DNA from: Iodobacter sp025352645
GTDB lineage: Bacteria > Pseudomonadota > Gammaproteobacteria > Burkholderiales > Chitinibacteraceae
Reading direction: 5' to 3'
DNA length: 64,000 nt
NCBI RefSeq assembly: GCF_033446605.1
Contig: NZ_JAWQUO010000008.1
Span: 1 to 64,000, forward strand
Positions within the stretch are counted from its first letter, which is position 1. Every line of letters begins with the position of its first letter. The position numbers were made by a program, and so were the translations under genes. Below the pieces are notes generated by a model that was not told where the DNA came from, did not search any database, and worked only from the letters and a program-made list of their open reading frames with translations. Of the stretch, positions 55,928 to 64,000 are shown one piece after another.

Positions 55928-56045
55928 AAGCAGAAATGCCTAAATGAATGAATTGAAATGATTCTACTCTGCGCCTTAGTTAAATCGCCCATGACTAAAG
56001 CACAAAGCTCAGCAAATAAATTAAAGTTTTTACATACAAAAAGCG

Positions 56046-58217
56046 CTAGCTTTTCAAACTAACATCCTCCCTCGCACATAGCGCATCAACCTTTAGCAAG
56101 GGGCTCACTTCAAGTTTTATGCTTTCAGCAGCTAGCACAATGGGCTCTTCAGCCATCTGCGGCTTGCCTGCAATGCACACCTTATTACGTCCAGTGCGTT
56201 TAGCCTCTAGCAAGGCCATATCTGCGGTGCGCACCAGCTCATTAAACTCTATAGGGCCAAAAGCCGCTGCCAAACCAAAACTTGCTGTAAACACGGGCAA
56301 GCCCGCAATCGCAATTCGGCACTCTAAAGCAGCACGTACCCTTTCTAAACCACACAGTGCTCCCGCTTCATCGGTATTTGGAAACACCACCACGAACTCT
56401 TCCCCCCCAAAACGCCCCACAATATCACCTGGGCGCAGAGCTTCTTTCAACACTCTAGCAAACAAGCGTAAGGCTCTGTCCCCCGTATCATGACCATAAC
56501 TATCATTTAAGCGCTTAAAATGATCAATATCAGCAAAGGCAACACAAGCCGGTTCGGGCAAGCCCAGCGCGCGTGCCGCTTGATTTTCTAAGCTGCGGCG
56601 ATTCAGCAAACCCGTTAAAGGATCGGTACGGGCTTGCAATTGCGATTCGCTCATGACTCGCAGCACGCCCAAGCGCATACCTGCATGAGCGGCAATGGCA
56701 GAAGCACGCTGCATTTCTGCCTCATCAGGCAACTGCCCCGCTGGCCCAATCAAATGCAATATCCCCACACCCTGCCCAATGCTAGTGAGTGGAATACACA
56801 CCGCCGAGCAATCACCACTTTCCCTGCCACGCATATAGCGACACACGTCTAAAGCGGAATTATCATTAAACTTTTGCACCTGCCCACGCCGAAACGCAAG
56901 ACACTGCACCGGAGACTTCACCCCACAGCCGCAACTGGCATTGTAATTTTGACTCTGGGACATAATCGCAAGATGCGCAGTACTGGAGTCAGACATCATT
57001 AAGGCTGTAGCATATTGAGGCAAGCCCAGCTCAATCGCTTCTGACACAATACTGGCAGCATCACTATCCGTTTCTGCCAGCTCTAAGGCGCGATGAACCG
57101 TTGAAGTAAATTCTTGTAAATCAGCATCGCGGATTAATTTTTGTTCACGCTGTAGCGTAATTCTGCGGAAGCGCCCACTGATCGCTAAGGCGAGCCAAAT
57201 CACTAAGGGGATGGCAATCAGCAGCGAAACCAAGATCCAACGCCCTAAATCTCGGACAGTAGCAAAAGCTTCTTCAGTATCTTGCCTAACCGCCACTCCC
57301 CAGCCGTAGCCAGCAAAGCCCAAAGCGCCTTTGGATGCGGCAAAGCCAACCAGCTCTTCCTTGCCACGGTTTACTTCTGTTAACACGCCATTGTTGCCCT
57401 TGATTAAGGCCTGCACCGCTGGCGAATTTTTTGCCAAAGCTTTAGAGCCAAAAGGCTCGCCATGTGAATCACTCAGCACTCGGCCTTGCTTATCCACCAC
57501 TTGCAAATGAATTCGCTTATAGCCACTTTGACGTAGGCGGTCTTCGGCAGAATGCGTAATCGCACTAACCACCCGCTCATAAGAAGCAAAATTAGCCCAC
57601 ACCCTAACGATTTTTCCTTGCTCATTCACAATAGGAGACACAAATAACAGGCTAATTTCAGGCTGTCCCAAGGCCGCCTCTAGCAGCGGGTCTTTAGCGG
57701 CATCCGCAAAATAAGTCTGCCCTGCCGTGAGCCCGCCACTGCTTACCTGCTTAAACCATGGCGTCTCTGCCACACTACTACCCAATAGTTTTTCTCTAGC
57801 AATACGCCGCCCATCACCGCTTACGGTATTCGCAGCCACAATTTTGCCTTGCATATCCACGGCAATCATCAAATCGTAAAAGCCATACGCCCTTACATAA
57901 GCATTTGCCGCCGCTGCGGTGGTTTCTGGCGAGCCACGCACCGCCGCATTGAGTGCAATCATTTGCACATCACCGTAGCGTTCAAATAAATTTCTATCGA
58001 TTTTGTCGATCACGCTTTCGGCCTGCCCAGCCAAATACAGCCCCGTTTTTTCACGTAAGCTTTGCTCACTGCGCTGATACGCCAATCCCCCCGTCAATAA
58101 AAGGGGCACTAAACCCAGCAAGAGCAAGCCCCATAATAGCTGCCGCCCCAAGGTATAAATCTGCGCATGCGGATCAGGCTCCGCCCTCTTTGCCTTAGGC
58201 AGCAATGCAATATTCAT
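56046..58217 (-). CDS. dCache-GAF-GGDEF diguanylate cyclase
   Basis: From the ATG at 58217 the protein is 723 residues; an in-frame GTG directly before it is ignored. First membrane segment GLLLLGLVPLLLTGGLAY (about 32-50), a periplasmic double-Cache ligand domain (about 55-330: YDLMIAVDMQGKIVAANT, GYGWGVAVRQD), second segment WILVSLLIAIPLVIWLALAI, then a GAF domain with six cysteines (429, 431, 439, 459, 470, 474), and a GGDEF domain with DPLTGLLNRRSLE, DIDHFKRLNDSYGHD and RFGGEEFVVVFPN. The active site is intact, so c-di-GMP synthesis is expected. The Cys cluster may serve redox or metal sensing (inference). Confidence 0.9.
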   Translation of the reverse strand: MNIALLPKAKRAEPDPHAQIYTLGRQLLWGLLLLGLVPLLLTGGLAYQRSEQSLREKTGLYLAGQAESVIDKIDRNLFERYGDVQMIALNAAVRGSPETTAAAANAYVRAYGFYDLMIAVDMQGKIVAANTVSGDGRRIAREKLLGSSVAETPWFKQVSSGGLTAGQTYFADAAKDPLLEAALGQPEISLLFVSPIVNEQGKIVRVWANFASYERVVSAITHSAEDRLRQSGYKRIHLQVVDKQGRVLSDSHGEPFGSKALAKNSPAVQALIKGNNGVLTEVNRGKEELVGFAASKGALGFAGYGWGVAVRQDTEEAFATVRDLGRWILVSLLIAIPLVIWLALAISGRFRRITLQREQKLIRDADLQEFTSTVHRALELAETDSDAASIVSEAIELGLPQYATALMMSDSSTAHLAIMSQSQNYNASCGCGVKSPVQCLAFRRGQVQKFNDNSALDVCRYMRGRESGDCSAVCIPLTSIGQGVGILHLIGPAGQLPDEAEMQRASAIAAHAGMRLGVLRVMSESQLQARTDPLTGLLNRRSLENQAARALGLPEPACVAFADIDHFKRLNDSYGHDTGDRALRLFARVLKEALRPGDIVGRFGGEEFVVVFPNTDEAGALCGLERVRAALECRIAIAGLPVFTASFGLAAAFGPIEFNELVRTADMALLEAKRTGRNKVCIAGKPQMAEEPIVLAAESIKLEVSPLLKVDALCAREDVSLKS

Positions 58218-58543
58218 CACCCATACCCCTGCAAACGCTTACAATAAAAATACAAACAAAACAAGAATAACCAAGTCTATACAATGTAGACCATGTAAAT
58301 TAATTCACATTACTTACTCAATAAACAAGCAGATACCAAGTACGTGTAGATATTAAAAGCCAAACGCCAGCCCCTTTTAGCCAATCAAAGCACATAAGGG
58401 TTAATAAAAGTAATTTTCCCCAAATTCACGGCGGCCAACTGGCTGATTTAAATCGCGTTGATAGACCATCTAGCCCTACGCACGTCTTCTCTTTTTCATG
58501 AGTATTTTGCTTACTCAGCCCCTGCAAACGCTACAATACGGCC
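58218..58543. other. Gene-free 326 bp between divergent cyclase and hutC genes
   Basis: Holds the promoters of both genes. One imperfect dyad is noted separately at 58275-58291. The rest shows no hairpin or frame I can support. Confidence 0.5.
58275..58291. promoter_or_regulatory. Imperfect dyad GTCTA...TAGAC, possible HutC/GntR operator
   Basis: GTCTATACAATGTAGAC is an inverted repeat of GTCTA/TAGAC with a partly symmetric centre containing TATACA. GntR/HutC-type operators are often built on GT-N-TATAC-type half-sites. It lies 58 bp upstream of the cyclase start and 253 bp upstream of hutC, so the assignment is weak. Confidence 0.25.
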
Positions 58544-59257
58544 ATGAACAGACCCATTCACTTACGCATCCGCCAATTTATTTTGGACGGCATTAAAGAG
58601 CGCCGCTTTTTACCTGGCGCAAAAATCCCTACTGAAGCCGAGCTGGTGCTGCAATTTGGGGTGTCCAGAATGACCGTGAATAAGGCGGTCCGTGATTTGG
58701 CATCTGAAGGCGTGCTGATCCGCTTTGCTGGAGATGGCACTTATGTGGCCGAGCGCAAGGCTGAATCACCGCTATTGGATATTAATAATATCGCCGAGGA
58801 GATCCAGGGCCGTGGCCATCGCTACCGCGCTGCCATTATCTTGCAGCGCGCCGAACCGGCTTCTGCAGAAGTGGCGCTCTGGCTGGGGCTGGCTAGCGGT
58901 GCCGAGTTATTTCATTCCGTCATTGTGCATTTTGAAAACGAAATGGCGATTCAGATTGAAGACCGCTACGTTAACCCAGCCTTTGCTCCTGATTACTTGC
59001 AGCAAGATTTTAGCAATGAAACACCGAACGCCTATCTGATGCGCAGCTGCCCACTATCTGACATCGAGCACACGGTAGAAGCGGTGCTGCCTACATCCGC
59101 CGAGCAAGCACTGCTAAATATCAACGAAGGCGAGCCTTGCCTGCGCGTACTGCGCCGTACTTGGTCACACAAGCACCTTGTAAGCTTTAGCCGCCTGCTC
59201 CACCCTGGCAGTCACTACAAACTGCGCTCACAAACACGGGTAAAAAAACAAGGCTGA
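58544..59257 (+). CDS. hutC: Histidine utilisation repressor HutC-like (GntR/UTRA)
   Basis: 237 residues. The winged helix at the start (PIHLRIRQFILDGIKERRFLPGAKIPTEAEL with VSRMTVNKAVRDLASEGVL) and DGTYVAERK as the wing end are of the GntR/HutC group; MTVNKA is characteristic of HutC. The UTRA effector domain has EIQGRGHRYRA, IQIEDRYVNPAFAPDYL and CLRVLRRTW. HutC proteins bind urocanate and repress the hut genes, and in some bacteria also govern nitrogen and virulence functions. No hutU, hutH or hutI lies beside it, so either the targets are elsewhere or the repressor has a different role here. Confidence 0.88.
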   Translation: MNRPIHLRIRQFILDGIKERRFLPGAKIPTEAELVLQFGVSRMTVNKAVRDLASEGVLIRFAGDGTYVAERKAESPLLDINNIAEEIQGRGHRYRAAIILQRAEPASAEVALWLGLASGAELFHSVIVHFENEMAIQIEDRYVNPAFAPDYLQQDFSNETPNAYLMRSCPLSDIEHTVEAVLPTSAEQALLNINEGEPCLRVLRRTWSHKHLVSFSRLLHPGSHYKLRSQTRVKKQG

Positions 59258-59320
59258 TTCAGAGACAATCTGCAAAATGCCTTCCATTGCGCCATCTGTA
59301 TGGCTCTTGCCACGTAAAAA

Positions 59321-59359
59321 CACCTCAAGCACATGGAAAAACGCCATATGTTTGAGGTG
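59321..59359 (-). terminator. Shared hairpin between convergent hutC and fumarase genes
   Basis: CACCTCAAGCACATGG and CCATATGTTTGAGGTG pair at 14 of 16 positions. On the minus strand the stem is followed by TTTTTAC, so it can end fumarase transcription. Confidence 0.7.
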
Positions 59360-59393
59360 CTTAGCCTGCATAAGCTTGCTAGGTTTAAATCAA

Positions 59394-60911
59394 TCAACCC
59401 ACCACAGGAATCTTGCCGATTTTAGCCTGCCAGATTTTAGGCGCAGTGGCGTGTACCGAAACACCCTGTGAATCTACCGCTACCGTCACCGGCATATCCA
59501 CCACGTCAAACTCGTAAATAGCCTCCATACCCAGATCAGCAAAGCCCACTACGCGGCTAGCCTTAATCGCTTTGGATACCAGATAAGCAGCACCGCCTAC
59601 GGCCATTAAATACACCGATTGATGCTTTTTGATCGCTTCTAAGCCTGCAGGGCCACGCTCTGCCTTGCCAATCATGCCTAGCAAGCCGGTTTCGGCCAGC
59701 ACCTGCTCGGTAAATTTATCCATACGCGTAGCGGTGGTTGGGCCAGCGGGGCCAACCACTTCATCACGCACTGGATCAACGGGGCCAACGTAATAAATAA
59801 AGCGGCCAGCAAAATCCACCGGCAGTTTTTCGCCTTTATTCAGCATCTCCACCATGCGTTTGTGCGCGGCATCGCGGCCGGTGAGCATTTTGCCGTTTAA
59901 TAACAACGTTTGGCCTGGCTTCCAGCTGGCAACGTCTTCCCGCGTGACGTTGTTTAAATCAACACGCAGTGCGTCTGCGGCTGGCGTCCAAGTCACATCT
60001 GGCCAGTCTTCCAGCTTAGGTACTTCTAAAACAGCGGGGCCAGAGCCATCCAAGGTAAAGTGCACATGGCGGGTAGCCGCGCAGTTTGGAATCATGGCGA
60101 TCGGCAGGCTAGCCGCGTGGGTTGGATAGTCTTTGATTTTTACATCAAGAACCGTGGCCAAGCCGCCAAGACCCTGCGCGCCAATCCCCAACGCGTTTAC
60201 TTTTTCGTACAGCTCAATACGAAGTTCTTCAGCACGGGTTTGTGCACCGCGCTCGATCAGCTCTTGGATATCAATGGATTCCATCAGCGCTTCTTTGGCC
60301 ATCACCATGGCTTTTTCTGCCGTGCCGCCAATGCCAATCCCCAACATACCCGGCGGACACCAGCCCGCCCCCATCAGCGGCACAGTTTTCAATACCCAAT
60401 CCACAATCGAATCAGAAGGATTAAGCATGGCAAATTTAGATTTGTTTTCTGAGCCGCCGCCCTTGGCTGCAATATCAATTTCTACCGTATTACCTTCCAC
60501 AATCTCAAAGTGGATCACGGCGGGCGTATTGTCTTTGGTGTTTTGGCGCTTACCTGCTGGGTCTTGAAGAATAGAAGCACGCAGTTTGTTATCTGGGTGC
60601 AGATAAGCACGGCGCACGCCTTCGTTGATCATATCGCTAAGGCTCATGGTCGCGTCAAGCCACTGCACCTGCATACCGACGCGCACAAAACAGGTAACGA
60701 TGCCGGTATCTTGGCAAATAGGGCGGTGGCCTTCGGCACACATGCGGCTATTAGTTAAAATCTGCGCAATCGCATCTTTGGCGGCAGGGGATTCTTCTTT
60801 ATCGTAAGCTTTACCTAAGGCTTGGATATAGTCTTTAGGGTGGTAGTAGCTAATGTATTGCAAGCTATCACTGATGCTATCGATTAAATCTTGCTGGCGT
60901 ATCGTTGTCAT
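59394..60911 (-). CDS. fumA: Fumarate hydratase class I
   Basis: Interconverts fumarate and malate in the TCA cycle with an oxygen-sensitive [4Fe-4S] cluster. 505-residue single-chain class I enzyme. The N-terminal domain has PICQDTGIVTCF and GAGWCPPGMLGIGIGG, and PNCAATRHVHF adds another cysteine; these segments hold the three cluster ligands. The C-terminal beta domain has GRDAAHKRMVEML, YYVGPVDPVRDEVVGPAGPTTATRMD and FADLGMEAIYEFDVVDMPVTVAVDS. No class II fumC is in the window. Single gene, convergent with hutC. Confidence 0.96.
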   Translation of the reverse strand: MTTIRQQDLIDSISDSLQYISYYHPKDYIQALGKAYDKEESPAAKDAIAQILTNSRMCAEGHRPICQDTGIVTCFVRVGMQVQWLDATMSLSDMINEGVRRAYLHPDNKLRASILQDPAGKRQNTKDNTPAVIHFEIVEGNTVEIDIAAKGGGSENKSKFAMLNPSDSIVDWVLKTVPLMGAGWCPPGMLGIGIGGTAEKAMVMAKEALMESIDIQELIERGAQTRAEELRIELYEKVNALGIGAQGLGGLATVLDVKIKDYPTHAASLPIAMIPNCAATRHVHFTLDGSGPAVLEVPKLEDWPDVTWTPAADALRVDLNNVTREDVASWKPGQTLLLNGKMLTGRDAAHKRMVEMLNKGEKLPVDFAGRFIYYVGPVDPVRDEVVGPAGPTTATRMDKFTEQVLAETGLLGMIGKAERGPAGLEAIKKHQSVYLMAVGGAAYLVSKAIKASRVVGFADLGMEAIYEFDVVDMPVTVAVDSQGVSVHATAPKIWQAKIGKIPVVG

Positions 60912-61082
60912 CTCTAGGCTCCCTGTATGCGCGGGCTTTTACTAAGAAGCCCCAATTGTAGCGCAAGCCTGCCAGTGAAAAATATTGGCGCAATCAGCCA
61001 AATCTAAATTTGCCCCAATATCATCTAGATGCAATACACTTCCATTACAATACCTTTTATCATCCTTACAAACTAGATACCT

Positions 61083-61805
61083 ATGCTCGACCGAGACTCT
61101 GGCACCGCCCTTTGGCGACAAATTGAGTTAATCCTAGCGAGTGATATACAGCATAAAGTTTTGCGCGATCGGCTGCCCAATGAAACTGATCTAGCCGCAC
61201 GCTTTGCCGTTAATCGCCACACGATACGCCGTGCATTACAAGCCATAGAAGCGCAGGGCTTGGTAAGGATCGAGCAAGGGCGCGGCACTTTTGTTCAAGA
61301 AGAGCTGATTGATTATCGCCTAGGCAGACGCACACGCTTTTCGCATAGCTTACAAAAACAACAGCTTGCAGGCCGTAGCCGCATCTTAAAAAGCCAAGCC
61401 GAGCCAGCTTCTGAAGATATCTGCCTACATTTAGGCATTACCAGCAATAGCGAAGTGCTGCATATCGAGGCCTTAGATATTGTGGATGATCGCGTGGTGG
61501 GGCTGTGCCACCAATACTTTCCCCTACCCCGCTTTCACGGCTTTGATGCCATCTACAATAGCGTTGACCATATCGACCAAGCTTTGCAACAATTTGGCAT
61601 TCATCATTGCCAGCGCAAATCGTCCCGCATCAGCGCCCGCCTGCCAGAGACCGGCCAAGCGCAGATGCTGGCACAAACCAAATTTCAGCCCTTGCTCTGC
61701 GTAGAAAGCATTTACACCGATGCCCAGCATCATGTGATTGAGTACGGCATCACCCATTTCACCGGCGATGCAGTACAACTTTATATCGAAGCCGAAACAT
61801 TTTAA
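61083..61805 (+). CDS. PhnF-like GntR/UTRA regulator
   Basis: 240 residues. Winged helix: LWRQIELILASDI, LPNETDLAARFAVNRHTIRRALQAIEAQGLVRIEQGRGTFV. The UTRA domain starts with the PhnF-type DYRLGRRTRFSHSLQKQ and ends YGITHFTGDAVQLYIE. PhnF regulates phosphonate or phosphate uptake where studied. No phn genes are here; the downstream Nudix gene starts two bases after the stop, so the pair is translated together. CATCTAGATG at 61022-61031 and a second CTAGAT at 61073 just before the start are possible autoregulation half-sites. Confidence 0.85.
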   Translation: MLDRDSGTALWRQIELILASDIQHKVLRDRLPNETDLAARFAVNRHTIRRALQAIEAQGLVRIEQGRGTFVQEELIDYRLGRRTRFSHSLQKQQLAGRSRILKSQAEPASEDICLHLGITSNSEVLHIEALDIVDDRVVGLCHQYFPLPRFHGFDAIYNSVDHIDQALQQFGIHHCQRKSSRISARLPETGQAQMLAQTKFQPLLCVESIYTDAQHHVIEYGITHFTGDAVQLYIEAETF

Positions 61806-61807
61806 GC

Positions 61808-62557
61808 ATGCAAACAACCCCTTTACGCCGCTTTATTGCACTCGATCAGCCATTAGGCTGGCTAGAAGACATCAGCGTGCAGTTTTTATCCCAATATGAA
61901 GCGATCTGCATCACGCCCGATAGTTTTACATTAGACCCTCAGCTGAATACCCAAGAAGTAGCGGCTTGGCTCTACAAAGCCGCCCTAGACATGCGCGCCG
62001 CAGGCTTAATCAAAGGCTGGCGCAATGAAAACTACAGCGTATTTTCCCCCACCCCAGAGGGCGATCTTGACCTTAGCCACCCCCTGTTTGAGCTAGAACG
62101 CGCAGCTTTTAGGCGCTTTGGCCTCACCAGCCGCGCGGTGCATATCAACGGCTATACCAGCGCTGGGGAGCTATGGATAGGCCAACGGGCCAGCAGCAAA
62201 GCCACCGATCCCAATCGCTTAGATAATTTGGCGGCGGGTGGCATTAGCGCAGGCGAAGCCATCTGGGATTGTATGATCAGGGAATTAGCTGAAGAAGCGG
62301 GTGTGCCGCTATGGATCGCACAAAATGCCAGCTACCAAGGCAGCATTCGCAGCACGCGCGTGGAGGCAGATGGTACGCAAGATGAGATCTTGTATATTTA
62401 TGATCTACTGCTGCCTCAAGATTTTGTGCCTAACAATAGGGACGGAGAAGTGGCAGAATTTAGGCTTTACCCCTTTGCAGCAATAGATGCAGCGCTAGTG
62501 CATTTCACCGCAGACGCCGCCTTGGTTACGCAATCCTTTTTAAAGCAGTTACGCTAG
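61808..62557 (+). CDS. Nudix hydrolase with DUF4743-type N-terminal domain
   Basis: 249 residues. The N-terminal half (RRFIALDQPLGWLEDISVQFL, WRNENYSVF, FELERAAFRRFGLTSRAVHING) is the DUF4743 type also attached to Nudix domains in fungal thiamine pyrophosphokinase-like proteins. The Nudix box is perfect: GGISAGEAIWDCMIRELAEEAGV in total, with Gly-x5-Glu-x7-RELAEEAG. Substrate is unknown; a phosphorylated cofactor or nucleotide is likely. Translationally coupled to the PhnF-like regulator. Confidence 0.85.
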   Translation: MQTTPLRRFIALDQPLGWLEDISVQFLSQYEAICITPDSFTLDPQLNTQEVAAWLYKAALDMRAAGLIKGWRNENYSVFSPTPEGDLDLSHPLFELERAAFRRFGLTSRAVHINGYTSAGELWIGQRASSKATDPNRLDNLAAGGISAGEAIWDCMIRELAEEAGVPLWIAQNASYQGSIRSTRVEADGTQDEILYIYDLLLPQDFVPNNRDGEVAEFRLYPFAAIDAALVHFTADAALVTQSFLKQLR

Positions 62558-62609
62558 AAAACCATGTTTTATGCTGCGCCTAGCCTGCAAGATCTATCAG
62601 GGGTCCACG

Positions 62610-63371
62610 CTAAACCTGAGGCGGTGGCGAGGGCAAAAACGGTAGCCAAAAATCCAAATCATACTTCCACCACGCATGCCCCCCCATGGGCGTGCGCCGA
62701 CCATTTACCTCATAGTAATAAGCGGGTTTTAATTCCATTGCAAACAAAGAAGCCGTAATTTCATTAGGGATAATAAAATCAATAGATAAAGCACCCATAT
62801 AAGAAAAAAACAAATCCTCACTTGATCCTGTATTTAAAAACACCGAAACCGCCACAGGGAATTCATTTAATAAAGAGAGGCACTTATTGACTCGACGCAA
62901 GCTTAAACCACCATTGCCTACATAAACCTTAACCCGTTTACCAAACTCGCCTTCAAAGCGGCCAAGATTGACAAATAACTCATTGCCATCTGGCCATGGT
63001 GCGCCAATATAGTCAAAAGACTTATTAAGCCAAACATCTAAATCATCGCGTAAAATAATGGCATCGGTTTGCAGAATAAGTAAAAACTCATAGCTGATAA
63101 ACTGCTGATAAAAAAAATCAGCCAGCAGCAGGCGATTATAGCCAGCGATACTGGCAAAATAATGGCTATCAAATAAAATAAACTCTATCGCGGGATAGCG
63201 AGTCTGATAGTAAGATCGGAGCATATTTTTAGGTGCAATAAAACGTATATTCCGCCCAGCCAGATTTTGCAGCGAAACATCCAGCGAGTATTGCTCAATC
63301 AAAGAAAGCTCGCCCTTATAAAGCGGAACCAGCACCAGCAACTTATCCGGCATAGAATAAACCTTGCCCAT
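62610..63371 (-). CDS. DUF5672 family protein, glycosyltransferase-like
   Basis: 253 residues, no signal. ILQTDAIILRDDLDVW looks like a DxD-type nucleotide-sugar and metal site, followed by the family marks FDYIGAPWPDG, YVGNGGLSLRRV and SSEDLFFSYMG. These are conserved in DUF5672 proteins, usually found in cell-surface glycan clusters. It lies 50 bp behind the next minus-strand gene and is probably part of a larger glycan operon that continues beyond the right edge. Confidence 0.82.
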   Translation of the reverse strand: MGKVYSMPDKLLVLVPLYKGELSLIEQYSLDVSLQNLAGRNIRFIAPKNMLRSYYQTRYPAIEFILFDSHYFASIAGYNRLLLADFFYQQFISYEFLLILQTDAIILRDDLDVWLNKSFDYIGAPWPDGNELFVNLGRFEGEFGKRVKVYVGNGGLSLRRVNKCLSLLNEFPVAVSVFLNTGSSEDLFFSYMGALSIDFIIPNEITASLFAMELKPAYYYEVNGRRTPMGGHAWWKYDLDFWLPFLPSPPPQV

Positions 63372-63421
63372 ATGAATATGCAGAATCAGTCTGCTTATTC
63401 ATAAAATAATGCCCTGTATGG

Positions 63422-64000
63422 CTAGCCAATTTTAATCTCCAGCATCTCTGCTGCGTAGCTCAGCATTTGCCTAACACTTTGATCGCCATGATGCTGCTGC
63501 AATGCAAATTGGTGTCGGGCCAGTATGCCATCACGCCCGCCTTCATTAAATAAGCGATTCGCCTGCTCAACCACCGCCTGCGGCGCAATAATATCTGCAG
63601 GAGAATAAAAAACAATATGCTCACGGCTAATTGTATTCACTGGTGGCAAAAAGCGTAAAGAGGCAGGCACTAAAGGAATACCACCGCTAATTAAGGCATC
63701 AAAAATACGGATAGGCACATCATTTAATACCGGCGCAATCCAGTGTGCGGTATGTGCAGTCCATTCATTCAATCTATCACTCGCAGAGCGGCCATGAAAA
63801 GTGTGGCTGCTAAAACCAATAGAAGGATAATGCTGGCTTAAAGTAGAAATCATCTGAATTCTAAAACTAAATCTAGCATAAGGAATATGCATTCCTAAAG
63901 GCTGGGCCGAGCGCTCCGCATTTAAAATACCATGTAGGTTTTCATTTAAAAACTGACGTGACCACTGCACGCATGAGCAATAAACTGGCCCAGCCGTTAG
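63422..64000 (-). CDS. Glycosyltransferase-like protein, C-terminal part (runs off the window)
   Basis: The frame remains open to the last base, with no good start inside the window (a GTG at 63970 is internal), so only the last 192 codons are present. The segment APVLNDVPIRIFDALISGGIPLVPASLRFLPP is the usual sugar-nucleotide-site region of GT-B or spore-coat-type glycosyltransferases that end with a small helical tail (AEQANRLFNEGG-like, QMLSYAAEML). Acceptor and donor cannot be judged. It precedes the DUF5672 gene in the same direction. Confidence 0.7.
   Translation of the reverse strand, partial: LTAGPVYCSCVQWSRQFLNENLHGILNAERSAQPLGMHIPYARFSFRIQMISTLSQHYPSIGFSSHTFHGRSASDRLNEWTAHTAHWIAPVLNDVPIRIFDALISGGIPLVPASLRFLPPVNTISREHIVFYSPADIIAPQAVVEQANRLFNEGGRDGILARHQFALQQHHGDQSVRQMLSYAAEMLEIKIG

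Noticed and set aside
55759..55992. 77-codon minus-strand frame as a small gene
   Set aside because: It coincides with MITE-like copy B and translates its palindrome.

Overview
The window reads as chromosomal DNA of a Gram-negative, aerobic, surface-colonising bacterium. Gene content points to the Betaproteobacteria, most likely Neisseriales of the Chitinibacteraceae/Iodobacter/Deefgea kind: recJ beside an RpfE-type gene, a glycine-cleavage operon behind a tandem glycine riboswitch, a single-chain class I fumarase, RlmM, a PACE pump, BetT, and several c-di-GMP and two-component sensors. The taxonomic call is inference from protein character; no rRNA is present and no search was run. I saw no tRNA, rRNA or CRISPR, and no phage.

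Left part (1-8.7 kb). The window opens in the right end of an IS21-family element, which has cut off the 3' end of a type I secretion membrane-fusion gene (hlyD-like). Next on the minus strand are a secreted lipoprotein zinc metalloprotease, recJ, a 177-bp inverted-repeat element that supplies the stop codon of the next gene, an RpfE-type protein, a GNAT acetyltransferase and a RIO-type kinase. A YhcH/YjgK/YiaL protein follows on the plus strand.

Giant adhesin (8.9-18.7 kb). One LapA-type RTX adhesin gene fills almost 10 kb: an N-terminal retention module with a TAAG site, three 91-residue cadherin-like repeats, about sixteen nearly identical 106-residue VCBS-like repeats, a PA14-like region, RTX nonapeptides and a type I secretion signal. 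The record has a 10-N gap inside the repeats, followed by about 100 bp unlike anything else in the gene. I read the two open frames as one gene broken by assembly, not as two genes or a natural frameshift.

Central part (18.9-37.2 kb). arsC; clpB with a textbook heat-shock promoter; a MASE1-GGDEF cyclase; a SnoaL-like protein with a divergent LysR regulator; a BetT-like transporter; the glycine riboswitch and gcvT-gcvH-gcvP, with two copies of a roughly 130-bp palindromic repeat on either side of gcvH; an orphan periplasmic binding protein; a small YpfJ-like metallopeptidase with a Sel1-like partner; and a CoA-type Nudix hydrolase.

Right part (37.3-64 kb). A very large CHASE/PAS hybrid kinase diverges from metG. 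Then come a threefold-repeated Gly-rich outer-membrane-type protein, a WbuC cupin, a PACE efflux protein with divergent LysR, a conserved unknown, a [2Fe-2S] ferredoxin/hydrolase/CbiM-like group, a histidine kinase, rlmM, mscL, a dCache-GAF-GGDEF cyclase, hutC, fumarase, a PhnF-like regulator coupled to a Nudix gene, a DUF5672 protein and a glycosyltransferase running off the right edge.

Intergenic regions carry several families of small palindromic repeats, including two copies of a MITE-like element with matching terminal inverted repeats. Joint functions are inference: adhesion (adhesin, damaged HlyD gene) and c-di-GMP signalling (two GGDEF proteins) may meet through a LapD/LapG-type switch, but neither lapD nor lapG is in the window.
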